Origin: Alphaproteobacteria bacterium
GTDB taxonomy: Bacteria; Pseudomonadota; Alphaproteobacteria; CAAHEQ01; UBA3637
DNA: 51,432 nucleotides
Reading direction: 5' to 3'
Assembly (NCBI GenBank): GCA_017533325.1
Contig: JAFXIF010000033.1
Location: 1-51,432, forward strand
Part shown: positions 44,626 to 51,432 of the stretch, one piece after another
How positions within the stretch are numbered: position 1 is the first letter of the stretch
Layout: each line of letters starts with the position of its first letter
Notes under the pieces: model-generated
Seen by the model: the letters and a program-made list of their open reading frames with translations, nothing else
Database searches by the model: none
Told to the model about the DNA's origin: nothing
Program-made: the position numbers and the translations under genes

Positions 44626-45609
44626 ATGATGACCCCACAAGAAGAAAACAAAACGGTAACGCTTTATGCCATTGTTGAAGATACAAAAGAAACAGTCAAA
44701 AAAATTGAAAAAAGTGCTTTTAAAATATTGAATAACAGGCCGGTTAATGATCCGGTTGTGCGTTCATTGCCGTTATTCCCGTCTTTTAGAGGATCTTTGA
44801 TTGATGCTGCTGAAAAAGTCACTTACGAGCAAAGAAAGTGGTTAAGATTGGTTTTAAAAACAAAAATAAATGCCGTTAGTTATCCCGACTATCAGTTTGA
44901 AAAAACATCTGATGTGCCTTTTTATTTGTTGGATGCTTATGAAGAAGCTTTTGAAGCTTTAGCATTAAAGGACACAAACAATCCGCCAAAATATATTGAA
45001 AACGGCAAGGAATTAGGTTCTATTTTTAAAATTAATTATATTGACGGCGAAGATAAAAGATTTTCATTTTATTATAAAGATAAGGAATCAGGAAGAACAA
45101 GTTTATCTCCGGTCTTTAGCTTGAAAACAAATCCGGAATTATTTAATGCGCTTGTTCATTGGTTTTTAAATAGAGATGATTCTTTTAAAGCGCATTATAA
45201 TAAATTGATGAAAAGAGCGTTGTTAAGACAACCGTCCGAAATTATTGATTCAACAAATCCGAATGTTGTGACAGTGGTCAATCCGGCTTCAGTTTCTGTT
45301 GTCTGCACCAATTCAAGCGTTTGGCCGACTTTAACCCATGTAACAAGAATTAATAACAAAATGTTACCGGTCAGATCCGAATATAAATATTTCTTGAAAC
45401 AAGATGTCACAAATCCGAGAGCTTTTAATTTATTGGAAACACCGCAAGCGCGCTATCAAATCGGATGGAAATATGCCATCCAAGGCGGAACGGTTAAAGT
45501 GCCTGAACTTAAAAAAGGAAAAGAAAAAGTCAAAGTAAATGTCAATAAATCAAAAACTTCATTGTGGCGTTGGCTGTTTTCTGTTTCAAAAAAAGCGCAT
45601 CAAAAATAA
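44626..45609 (+). CDS. Protein of unknown function downstream of dnaE
   Basis: The 327-residue protein has no signal peptide or clear membrane helix. It starts with a polar region (TPQEENKTVTLYAIVEDTKE), continues as a mixed alpha/beta domain (KWLRLVLKTKINAVSYPDYQ, FSFYYKDKESGRTSLSPVFS, VSVVCTNSSVWPTLTHVTRI) and ends with a basic tail (KKGKEKVKVNVNKSKTSLWRW). No family is recognised. It follows dnaE by 11 bp with AAAAGGA before two ATG codons and is probably co-transcribed, but no role in replication can be inferred. Confidence 0.6.
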   Translation: MMTPQEENKTVTLYAIVEDTKETVKKIEKSAFKILNNRPVNDPVVRSLPLFPSFRGSLIDAAEKVTYEQRKWLRLVLKTKINAVSYPDYQFEKTSDVPFYLLDAYEEAFEALALKDTNNPPKYIENGKELGSIFKINYIDGEDKRFSFYYKDKESGRTSLSPVFSLKTNPELFNALVHWFLNRDDSFKAHYNKLMKRALLRQPSEIIDSTNPNVVTVVNPASVSVVCTNSSVWPTLTHVTRINNKMLPVRSEYKYFLKQDVTNPRAFNLLETPQARYQIGWKYAIQGGTVKVPELKKGKEKVKVNVNKSKTSLWRWLFSVSKKAHQK

Positions 45610-45681
45610 AAGACTTGACCTTTTATAAGGAAAAGGGCATCATAAAGAGATTAAGAAACGATAGATAAAAGGGGTTATTAT

Positions 45682-46503
45682 ATGTATTCGGGTGTTCCTT
45701 TTCCGGACATTGATCCGGTCATTTTTCAGATAGGTTTTTTCTCATTAAGATGGTATTCTTTGGCTTATATTGTCGGGATTATCGGCGCTTGGTTTTTGGC
45801 CAGACGAATGTCTGAGAAAAAAAAGAGTGTTTTTACCGTTTTAAAAATAGATGATTTTTTGGTTTGGGCCACTGTCGGAATTATTTTAGGCGGGCGCTTG
45901 GGGTATGTGTTTTTTTATAATGCCTCTTATTATCTTGAATTTCCTTTGAAAATATTTGCCCTGTGGCAAGGCGGTATGTCTTTTCATGGGGGATTATTAG
46001 GAGTTATTGTTGCGGCCTGTCTTTTTGCCAAAAAAAGGAAAATTCCGCTTTTGGAAATGTCTGATATTTTGGTTTGTGTAGCCCCGTTCGGGTTATTTTT
46101 GGGGCGATTGGCAAATTTTTCAAACGGTGAACTGTTTGGTCGTGTGACGCATTCTGTCCCTTGGGCTATTATTTTTCCAGATGGCGGACCTGAGCCACGG
46201 CATCCGAGCCAACTATATGAAGCCGCTTTAGAAGGGGTTGTCTTGTTTTTGATTTTAAACGGCATTTTTTGGTTTTCAAAAAGATTGCAAGAGCGCACAG
46301 GCTTTTTAACCGGTTTGTTTTTCTTTTTATACGGGGTATTTCGTTTCGTGCTTGAATATACCAGAGAGCCGGACGGGCATTTAGGCTTTATTTGGCAAAA
46401 TTTATCTATGGGACAAATTTTAAGTATTCCAATGGTGTTATTCGGGATTTATTTAATTAAAAAAAGTTCATTTAAAAATAAGTTAAAGAAAATTGATATA
46501 TAA
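45682..46503 (+). CDS. lgt: Prolipoprotein diacylglyceryl transferase
   Basis: The 273-residue inner-membrane enzyme moves a diacylglyceryl group from phosphatidylglycerol to the lipobox cysteine. About seven helices are visible, with the family motifs GGRLGYVFFYN, WQGGMSFHGGLLGV (essential His), GLFLGRLANFSNGELFGR (Lgt signature with essential Arg) and RHPSQLYEA. It modifies the several lipoproteins encoded in this window. AAAAGGGG precedes the ATG and pgeF follows 21 bp later. The SAM-dependent methyltransferase gene that commonly sits between lgt and pgeF in alphaproteobacteria is absent. Confidence 0.95.
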   Translation: MYSGVPFPDIDPVIFQIGFFSLRWYSLAYIVGIIGAWFLARRMSEKKKSVFTVLKIDDFLVWATVGIILGGRLGYVFFYNASYYLEFPLKIFALWQGGMSFHGGLLGVIVAACLFAKKRKIPLLEMSDILVCVAPFGLFLGRLANFSNGELFGRVTHSVPWAIIFPDGGPEPRHPSQLYEAALEGVVLFLILNGIFWFSKRLQERTGFLTGLFFFLYGVFRFVLEYTREPDGHLGFIWQNLSMGQILSIPMVLFGIYLIKKSSFKNKLKKIDI

Positions 46504-46524
46504 GTAAAAGAAAAGGGGTTAAAG

Positions 46525-47151
46525 ATGAAAACCGTAGCGTGTTTAGAAAACGAATCTGTTTTTCATGGTTTTTATGATGCAAAGGAAAGTGAAAAACAAA
46601 AGACTCTTATTTTGATGAATCAGGTTCATTCCGCTGATGTGTTGGTTATTGATAAAGAGCCGTGTGAGGCGCCACAAGTTGATGCCTTGGTCACAAAAAC
46701 CCCTCATTTAGCCATTGCCGTTAAAACAGCAGATTGCGCTCCTGTTTTATTGTGCGATAAGGAGCATAAAGTTATTGCAGCGGTTCATGCCGGTTGGAAA
46801 GGCGCTTTTCAAGGGATTATTGAAAACACGATTTTGAAAATGATTGAGTTGGGCGCCGATGTCGGTTCCATTCAGGCGGGGATTGGCCCTCATATTCAAA
46901 AAGAAAGTTTTGAAGCTGATGAAAAAATGAAAGCTCTTTTTCCGGTAACTCAACATCATTTTTTTGAAGAAATCGGCAAAGACAAATATCATTTTGATTT
47001 TCATGGGTATGTTGTTTATCGCTTAAGAAAAGCAGGTGTTAAATATATAGATTCTGTTTTAATTGACACCTATCAAGATGAAAATTACTTAAGTTACAGA
47101 AGAGATCCTAAAAATCCGGACAGACAATATTCTGTTATCAAATTAAAATAG
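46525..47151 (+). CDS. pgeF: Peptidoglycan editing factor PgeF (laccase-domain, short form)
   Basis: The 208-residue protein has the catalytic set of the YfiH/PgeF family: QVHSADV, VDALVTKTPHLAIAVKTADCAPVLL, AAVHAGWKGAFQGI and GIGPHIQKESFE. PgeF cleaves misincorporated serine from UDP-MurNAc-Ser (an L-Ala position error). It is about 35 residues shorter than E. coli YfiH (243): the N-terminal segment with the GGVS and NLGxxxxDxxxxVxxNR elements is missing between HGFYDAKES and the QVH strand, without a frameshift. Located in the lgt operon. Confidence 0.88.
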   Translation: MKTVACLENESVFHGFYDAKESEKQKTLILMNQVHSADVLVIDKEPCEAPQVDALVTKTPHLAIAVKTADCAPVLLCDKEHKVIAAVHAGWKGAFQGIIENTILKMIELGADVGSIQAGIGPHIQKESFEADEKMKALFPVTQHHFFEEIGKDKYHFDFHGYVVYRLRKAGVKYIDSVLIDTYQDENYLSYRRDPKNPDRQYSVIKLK

Positions 47152-47155
47152 CGGA

Positions 47156-48454
47156 TTATTTTTTAAGGCTTAAGTCTAAAATATCTTTTGCTTTTTGATA
47201 TTGAGGTGTGTCTTTTTTCAAATTTTTTAGGGCTTTTTGAGCGGCATTTGCGGCATTTTTATAATCGCCTTGGGCGCGATATAATTCGGCCATGGCATAA
47301 TCTCTGAGCGCGATTTGGTTTGTTCTTTCATAACTGGTTGCAAGCAATTGCCAAACAAAGGGAATTGTTTGATCGGTTAATAAAATTTTTTCAAGTTCCA
47401 TTTGCGCTTGTCGGGCGCTTGCTTTATCTTCTTTTTGAAGAAGGGCTTGGGCAAGCGATAAACGAATGAGAGGCGCTTTTTGAATATGCTTTAAAGCTTC
47501 CTTATAATAAGGAATAGCCTCATCAATATGTCCGGTTTCAAACAAAAACTGCGCTTTTAATTCATAAAAGAAAGGAAAGTCCGGCTTTGTTTTGATAAGC
47601 CCTTCTAATAAATCCAAACTTTTTTTCAAATTTTGATTTCGATAATAAGCAATGGCATTTGCATAAAAAGCAGGTAAAGTATTTTGATTTTTATATAAAT
47701 CAAAAACTTGTTGGGGCGGATATAAAAACCCGATTAATTTTGCTTTAATCAGCTCAAATCGAATATCCTTTGTTAAGGGAAGGGGATTTTGCGTGAATCT
47801 TTCAAGGGCCGCCATTCTTTCTTGAGACATTGGGTGGGTCCTTAAATAACTGAACTCACTTTGGGGCGTTAACCTATCTGCAATTCGAATAAGCTTCATG
47901 GTGTTTAAAAAACCGGACATTGAATATTTTGTTTTATTCATAATATCAACGGCAATTCTGTCCGCAGCGCTTTCATCCGTTTGGCGAAATGAGGTGTATA
48001 GCGCTTCAGCAGAGGTGTTCCCGCCCATCATAACGGCAATACCCGCATCAGGGCGACCGGCAACGGCGACAAGACCGCCCAAAATAGTTGAAATAAGCGC
48101 GGTTGTTTGGGCTTTTTCATAAGCTTCAACCCCTCTTAAAACATGCCCTCCTTTAATATGGCCCGTTTCATGCGCTAAAACAAAAATCAAATCATCAACA
48201 TTTTTTGCTTTTGTAATCAAACCGGAATGAACAAAAATGGTATGTCCGCCGGCAACAAAGGCATTTAAGTCTTGATCATTAACAATAACAACATTTGCTT
48301 TTTGACTCGGTAAGCCAGCCGCTTTAAATATTTTTTGAACATAACTTTTTAAAACGCTTTCGATTTCCGTATCCCTGATAAGTGAAAGTGATTGGGAAAA
48401 CACATTGAAGGGTAAAAGAAAAAATAAGAAAAATATCAATGTTTTTATGTTCAT
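47156..48454 (-). CDS. M48-family metalloprotease with TPR domain (BepA/YfgC-like)
   Basis: The 432-residue periplasmic protease has a signal peptide (FFLLPFNVFSQS) and an M48 catalytic domain with HETGH at residues 95-99 (zinc ligands and catalytic Glu). The third ligand lies within the following DESAADRIAVD helix. A TPR solenoid makes up the C-terminal half (about 250-432; YYRNQNLKKSLDLLEGLI, HIDEAIPYYKEALKHI, GDYKNAANAAQKAL). BepA-type enzymes degrade misassembled outer-membrane proteins at the BAM complex and assist LptD folding. It converges on pgeF with only 4 bp between the stops. Confidence 0.92.
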   Translation of the reverse strand: MNIKTLIFFLFFLLPFNVFSQSLSLIRDTEIESVLKSYVQKIFKAAGLPSQKANVVIVNDQDLNAFVAGGHTIFVHSGLITKAKNVDDLIFVLAHETGHIKGGHVLRGVEAYEKAQTTALISTILGGLVAVAGRPDAGIAVMMGGNTSAEALYTSFRQTDESAADRIAVDIMNKTKYSMSGFLNTMKLIRIADRLTPQSEFSYLRTHPMSQERMAALERFTQNPLPLTKDIRFELIKAKLIGFLYPPQQVFDLYKNQNTLPAFYANAIAYYRNQNLKKSLDLLEGLIKTKPDFPFFYELKAQFLFETGHIDEAIPYYKEALKHIQKAPLIRLSLAQALLQKEDKASARQAQMELEKILLTDQTIPFVWQLLATSYERTNQIALRDYAMAELYRAQGDYKNAANAAQKALKNLKKDTPQYQKAKDILDLSLKK

Positions 48455-48538
48455 TTTAAAGGCCTTTTGTTTTTTTATTATTTTAGGATAATTTCATAAA
48501 ATCGTCAACGGGATTTATTAAAATGAATAAAAGAGCTC

Positions 48539-48567
48539 TTGACAAAGAATTTAAAATTGTGTCAAAT
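48539..48567 (+). promoter_or_regulatory. Promoter of the mlaD-mlaD-DUF2155 operon
   Basis: Perfect TTGACA at 48539-48544, 17-bp spacer, TCAAAT at 48562-48567, 22 bp before ATG 48590. Because the promoter occupies 48539 onward, an upstream TTG start there is excluded. Confidence 0.5.
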
Positions 48568-48589
48568 ATATGCATTTAGAGGGAAAAAA

Positions 48590-49213
48590 ATGAAATCAGA
48601 AAATAAAGAAATTTTTGCCGGCGTTATCCTTGTTGCCTTATTAATCGTTTGCTTGTTGTTTTTGCATGCCAGATCTGTTTTGGATAAAAAAGGAACGGAC
48701 TTTGTTTTATATGCGCCGTTCAATCAATCTGACGGATTAATGAGTGGGGCTGATGTTCGTATGGGGGGCATTAAGGTCGGTCGTGTGGTGGATCAACTGC
48801 TCAATAAAAATTATCAAGTCTTGGTTAAAATGGAATTTTTTAAGCCGATATCCATCCCCGTTGATTCTTCTGTTATTATTGAAACAGATGGGTTATTGGG
48901 CGCAAAGCATATCGAAATTGTCCCCGGCGCTGATGAAGAATATTGCGTTTCCGGCGGCGAGCTTGAATACACGCAAGATGCTTTGATTTTAAGCGAGTTG
49001 ATGGATAAAGTAAACGCTTATATGCGCGAAAAGAAAAAGAAAGAGGAGAGTGATACCTCTGAAAATAGTGAATTAGAAGAGGTTGAAAATAAAGAGGATG
49101 TTGTCACATCTCAAAACAATGATATGGAAGAAATTAAAGGAAAAGAGGAGGCGGTTTCTCCTCAAAACAATGACATGGAAAAAAGCGAAGAAAAAGAGGA
49201 GCCAGTTGAATGA
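48590..49213 (+). CDS. mlaD: MlaD/MCE-domain lipid-transport protein (first copy)
   Basis: The 207-residue protein has one N-terminal membrane helix (IFAGVILVALLIVCLLFLHA) and an MCE domain (about residues 35-115): FNQSDGLMSGADVRMGGIKVGRVV, VDSSVIIETDGLLGAKHIEIVPG. A charged C-terminal tail contains a near-duplicated 16-17-residue segment (QNNDMEEIKGKEE, QNNDMEKSEEKEE). MlaD forms a hexamer in the inner membrane that ferries phospholipids to or from the outer membrane. GAGGGA sets the ATG. Its stop overlaps the second copy's ATG (ATGA). Confidence 0.9.
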   Translation: MKSENKEIFAGVILVALLIVCLLFLHARSVLDKKGTDFVLYAPFNQSDGLMSGADVRMGGIKVGRVVDQLLNKNYQVLVKMEFFKPISIPVDSSVIIETDGLLGAKHIEIVPGADEEYCVSGGELEYTQDALILSELMDKVNAYMREKKKKEESDTSENSELEEVENKEDVVTSQNNDMEEIKGKEEAVSPQNNDMEKSEEKEEPVE

Positions 49214-49653
49214 AAAAAAATCCGGTTGAAACGATTTTAGGTTTTTGTGTTTTAATTTTTACAGGGATTTTCCTCTTTTTTGCAGGGTCCAGAGTGGATA
49301 CAAAAGCTGTCGAGGGATATAAAGTTCATGCAAACTTTTTGAAAATCGGTGGATTGGAAGTTGGCGCTGATGTTCGTATTGCCGGTATAAAAGTTGGCTC
49401 TGTCTTATCCACAACATTAAATCCCGAAGATTACACGGCAGATGTTGTGTTAAGTATTGATAATTCGGTTTCTTTGCCGGATGACACGATTGCAGCCGTT
49501 TCCGATGTGGGCGTTATGGGCGGAAAATATGTTTCCTTAACGCCGGGCAAAAGCAAAGTTTTATTGAAAGATAAGGGGCAAATTTCTCAAACGAAAGATT
49601 ATAAGTCATTAGAAGACAGTGTTTCCGAATTCATTTTTCTTTCAACGAATTAA
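49210..49653 (+). CDS. mlaD: MlaD/MCE-domain protein (second copy)
   Basis: The 147-residue protein is of normal MlaD length: N-terminal helix (ILGFCVLIFTGIFLFFAGSR) and MCE domain (FLKIGGLEVGADVRIAGIKVGSV, LPDDTIAAVSDVGVMGGKYVSLTPG), then YKSLEDSVSEFIF, which fits the pore-forming C-terminal helix of MlaD. It is translationally coupled to the first copy by a 4-bp overlap. The mlaE, mlaF and mlaC genes are not in the window. DUF2155 follows 10 bp later. Confidence 0.92.
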   Translation: MKKNPVETILGFCVLIFTGIFLFFAGSRVDTKAVEGYKVHANFLKIGGLEVGADVRIAGIKVGSVLSTTLNPEDYTADVVLSIDNSVSLPDDTIAAVSDVGVMGGKYVSLTPGKSKVLLKDKGQISQTKDYKSLEDSVSEFIFLSTN

Positions 49654-49663
49654 GGAGGGGTGA

Positions 49664-50131
49664 ATGAAAAAGCTCTTGTTTTTAAGTGTATTTTTTTACT
49701 GTTCTTCAGTTTTCGGAGCTGATATTGAAACAAAAACCATGATGATTCGGGGCGTGGATAAAGTAACGGGTCATGTTTCAACGGTTAAAGCAACGGTTCA
49801 TGAACCGTTGGAATTTGGCTCTTTAATGATTATTCCTGAAAAGTGTTTAACAAAACCACCGGAAGAAACGCCTGAAAATGCCGCTTTTTTCAGGATTTTT
49901 GAAAAAGATTCAGATGGCGTTCAACAAACAGTTTTCAATGGGTGGATGTTTTCTTCAAATCCGGCTTTATCGGCTATGGAACATGCCAGATATGATATTT
50001 GGGTTTTATATTGCATCAATGATGATTTGAATTCAAAAATTCTTTCGCCGGAGAAAATATCTCAAGAAGAGGATTTAAATTTGGTTGCTGAAGATGATAA
50101 TCCGGCCTTGAGTGAAGAGAGCGAAGACTGA
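49664..50131 (+). CDS. DUF2155 periplasmic protein
   Basis: The 155-residue protein has a cleavable signal peptide ([17 protein letters not shown]) and the DUF2155 core: [76 protein letters not shown]. Two cysteines (EKCL, LYCI) likely form a disulfide. In alphaproteobacteria this family sits next to mlaD and NDUFA12-like genes; the NDUFA12 homologue is missing here. The function is unknown; an envelope role is suggested by location. Confidence 0.85.
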   Translation: MKKLLFLSVFFYCSSVFGADIETKTMMIRGVDKVTGHVSTVKATVHEPLEFGSLMIIPEKCLTKPPEETPENAAFFRIFEKDSDGVQQTVFNGWMFSSNPALSAMEHARYDIWVLYCINDDLNSKILSPEKISQEEDLNLVAEDDNPALSEESED

Positions 50132-50167
50132 TTTTTGATAAAAAAACATTAATTTTTAAAAAAAGTG

Positions 50168-50196
50168 TTGATTTTTCTTTTTATATCGTGTATAAA
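50168..50196 (+). promoter_or_regulatory. Promoter of rpmE
   Basis: TTGATT at 50168-50173, 17-bp spacer, TATAAA at 50191-50196. The predicted start near 50203 means translation must begin at ATG 50227 and not at the in-frame ATG 50188. Confidence 0.6.
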
Positions 50197-50226
50197 ATAG
50201 ACCTCAATGAATCTATGGAGTTAAAA

Positions 50227-50448
50227 ATGAAAAAAGATATTCATCCGGATTACCACGAAATTACAGTTGTTATGACAGATGGCACAGAATTTAAAACACG
50301 CTCAACTTTGGGCAAAGAAGGTGCTGTTGTTCGTTTAGATATTGATCCGTTATCACATCCGGCTTGGACAGGTGTCTATCGTATGATTGATACGGGTGGT
50401 CAATTAGCGAAATTTAACAAGAAATTTGCTGGTTTCAAAGCATCATAA
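50227..50448 (+). CDS. rpmE: 50S ribosomal protein bL31
   Basis: The 73-residue ribosomal protein bridges the large and small subunits. It has [22 protein letters not shown], the family signature [13 protein letters not shown] and FNKKFAGF. The CxxC zinc motif of type-A bL31 is replaced (the region reads TDGTEF), as usual in alphaproteobacteria. GGAG precedes ATG 50227. An in-frame ATG at 50188 lies within the promoter region. Confidence 0.95.
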   Translation: MKKDIHPDYHEITVVMTDGTEFKTRSTLGKEGAVVRLDIDPLSHPAWTGVYRMIDTGGQLAKFNKKFAGFKAS

Positions 50449-50574
50449 TCTTTTTACTATTATTTTAGTTAAAGGTTTAAAAAAAGGGGCATTGGTTACA
50501 ATGTCTTTTTTTTATGCCTTATTTTTTTATCAATGCTTTAGAATCCAAGAGAAATTTTTTTAACGCAAGAGTAT

Positions 50575-51213
50575 ATGAAAAATGCACCGATTGTTTTGGT
50601 GTGGACGTCAACGAACAAAGACTATGGGCCCATGCATGCAGGGTCAAGCTATCAAAATGTGGGGCTTTTTGCCGTTGCGCATAAGATGGGCGCTGTTGTA
50701 AGAGGCTATTTTGACAAGGCAAAAGTGCGCGAAGCGTTAAAATTAAAGCCCAATGAAGAGGTCCTTATTTCCATGGCGGTCGGCTACCCGATATTTACCG
50801 ATAAAGATGATAAAGACGTTCCGGATGGCGGGCTAAACCCTGATGTCGCCCCAACTCCTGACGGCGTTTCAAAGCCTGAGGGTGTTTCAACTCCTGAGGG
50901 CGTTTTAAATCTTGCCAATGTCCCAACTCCTGCCGGTGTTCCAACTCCTGAGGGTGTTTTAAAGCCTGATGTCGCCCCAACTCCTAACGGTGTTCCAACT
51001 TCTGACGGTGTCCCAACTTCTGAGGGCGTTTCAAGGTCTGAGGGTGTTTCAACTTCTGAGGGTGTTCCAACTCCTGAATTAACAGCGCCGGAGCTTAAAA
51101 GTAATAATCCGGTTCTAGCGCCTGTTCCTTCTCAAGAGGAGGGGGGAGCTTTACCTGATGCGCCCAAGACTCAATCAAGTGAAGCAAACAAGGATTTAAA
51201 AGTCGCTTCTTAA
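50575..51213 (+). CDS. 5'-truncated nitroreductase/SagB-like protein with hexapeptide repeat tail
   Basis: Of 212 residues, 1-73 match the C-terminal half of SagB/ThcOx-type nitroreductases: NAPIVLVWTS, GPMHAGSSYQNVGLFAVAH, GAVVRGYFDKAKVREALKL, EEVLISMAVGYP. The N-terminal half, with most FMN-binding residues and a signal peptide, is missing; an in-frame stop lies at 50539, and no ribosome site precedes the ATG. From residue 88 a degenerate T-P-x-G-V-x hexapeptide repeats 13 times, then a Pro/Ser-rich end. It is probably a decayed gene, or a fragment kept for its tail. Confidence 0.55.
   Translation: MKNAPIVLVWTSTNKDYGPMHAGSSYQNVGLFAVAHKMGAVVRGYFDKAKVREALKLKPNEEVLISMAVGYPIFTDKDDKDVPDGGLNPDVAPTPDGVSKPEGVSTPEGVLNLANVPTPAGVPTPEGVLKPDVAPTPNGVPTSDGVPTSEGVSRSEGVSTSEGVPTPELTAPELKSNNPVLAPVPSQEEGGALPDAPKTQSSEANKDLKVAS
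50836..51069 (+). repeat. 18-bp tandem repeat array (13 units) inside the truncated nitroreductase gene
   Basis: Thirteen 18-nt units encode six residues each; the commonest forms are TPEGVx, TPDGVx, TSEGVx and KPDVAP. The unit is CCAACTCCTGAGGGTGTT-like, with scattered substitutions. Frame is conserved throughout because 18 is a multiple of three. Confidence 0.9.
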
Positions 51214-51432
51214 AGCTTTTAGCCTTTTTTTTAAGCCGAATCAACGGCTTAAAATGAAGGTTAACGCGTTGATATTTATGATGATTTAAGTTTTTTTATG
51301 TTTGGCAATAAAAAGGCTTATAAACAAAAAATAACCTTTTGCCTATACGCATTAAATAAACTTGAAAATGAAAAAGTCAAGACCTTAAAAGACATTTTTT
51401 TTTGCCAAACCTGACAAAAGCTTAAAAAAAGC
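51214..51432. other. Window end: no gene recognised
   Basis: The last 219 bp hold a hairpin (TTAAGCCG/CGGCTTAA, 51231-51252) without a T tract on its 3' side, a 9-bp inverted repeat (GTTTGGCAA 51300-51308, TTGCCAAAC 51402-51410) and a 38-codon frame at 51298-51414 without a ribosome site. None is strong enough to call. Confidence 0.4.

Noticed and set aside
50836..51069. CRISPR-like regular repeat
   Set aside because: The units are 18 nt, directly adjacent, coding and without spacers, so it is a coding tandem repeat.
51231..51252. Terminator after the truncated nitroreductase gene
   Set aside because: The stem is good, but the T run precedes it and A-rich sequence follows, so neither strand has a stem followed by T.
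51298..51414. 38-codon reading frame at the window end
   Set aside because: No ribosome site, no recognisable domain and Lys/Phe-rich composition typical of random AT-rich sequence.

Overview
The window is AT-rich chromosomal DNA of an alphaproteobacterium, most likely from an uncultivated, gut- or host-associated low-GC lineage of the Rhodospirillales/RF32 kind. The class call rests on several genes: a CcrM-type GANTC methyltransferase with its C-terminal extension, a CdnL/CarD regulator, a GST-fold protein resembling the division factor FzlA, an MlaD/DUF2155/bL31 neighbourhood, an envC-ctpA-rppH order, and a bL31 without zinc cysteines. The lineage within the class is inference.

Layout. 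1-2900 is accessory: the 3' end of an autotransporter beta-barrel, two long hairpin elements, a VIT1/ferritin-like metal transporter, and a NUDIX gene and a GNAT gene that carry mirror-image 10-bp sites, ending at a tRNA with a CAT anticodon. 3100-8700 holds cdnL, small lipoproteins, fzlA, a GT4 glycosyltransferase, a DUF5665 protein, a short UDP-sugar dehydrogenase and a sensor protein with no kinase domain. 8900-14080 is a lipid block: an LplT-PlsC-acyl-ACP-synthetase fusion, gpsA and uppS. 14100-23440 is the most unusual part. Three DUF805 membrane proteins flank two large paralogous leucine-rich-repeat proteins, one intact and one split by two compensating frameshifts, each at a run of seven A/T.

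23439-29521 holds queA, a BamE-like lipoprotein, an alpha/beta hydrolase whose nucleophile serine is glycine, envC, ctpA and rppH. 29493-32447 holds a membrane protein directly downstream of tRNA-Ala(CGC), a GC-richer repeat array with compensatory base changes, an OmpA-like lipoprotein and ccrM. 32535-41104 is housekeeping: secG, kdsA, eno, recX, hslO, a lipoprotein, comEC, a BamE-like lipoprotein and hisS. 41114-51432 holds dnaE, an unknown gene, lgt, pgeF, an M48 protease, two tandem mlaD genes, DUF2155, rpmE, and a 5'-truncated nitroreductase-like gene with a hexapeptide repeat tail.

Much of the window serves the cell envelope: lipoprotein maturation (lgt), lipid supply and repair (aas fusion, gpsA, mlaD), LPS and peptidoglycan precursors (kdsA, uppS), septal peptidoglycan hydrolysis control (envC) and periplasmic proteolysis (ctpA, M48). 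Recurrent promoters of the form TTGNNN-17 bp-TANAAT precede several units. The best candidate for an undescribed system is the DUF805/LRR cluster; its function cannot be read from the sequence.
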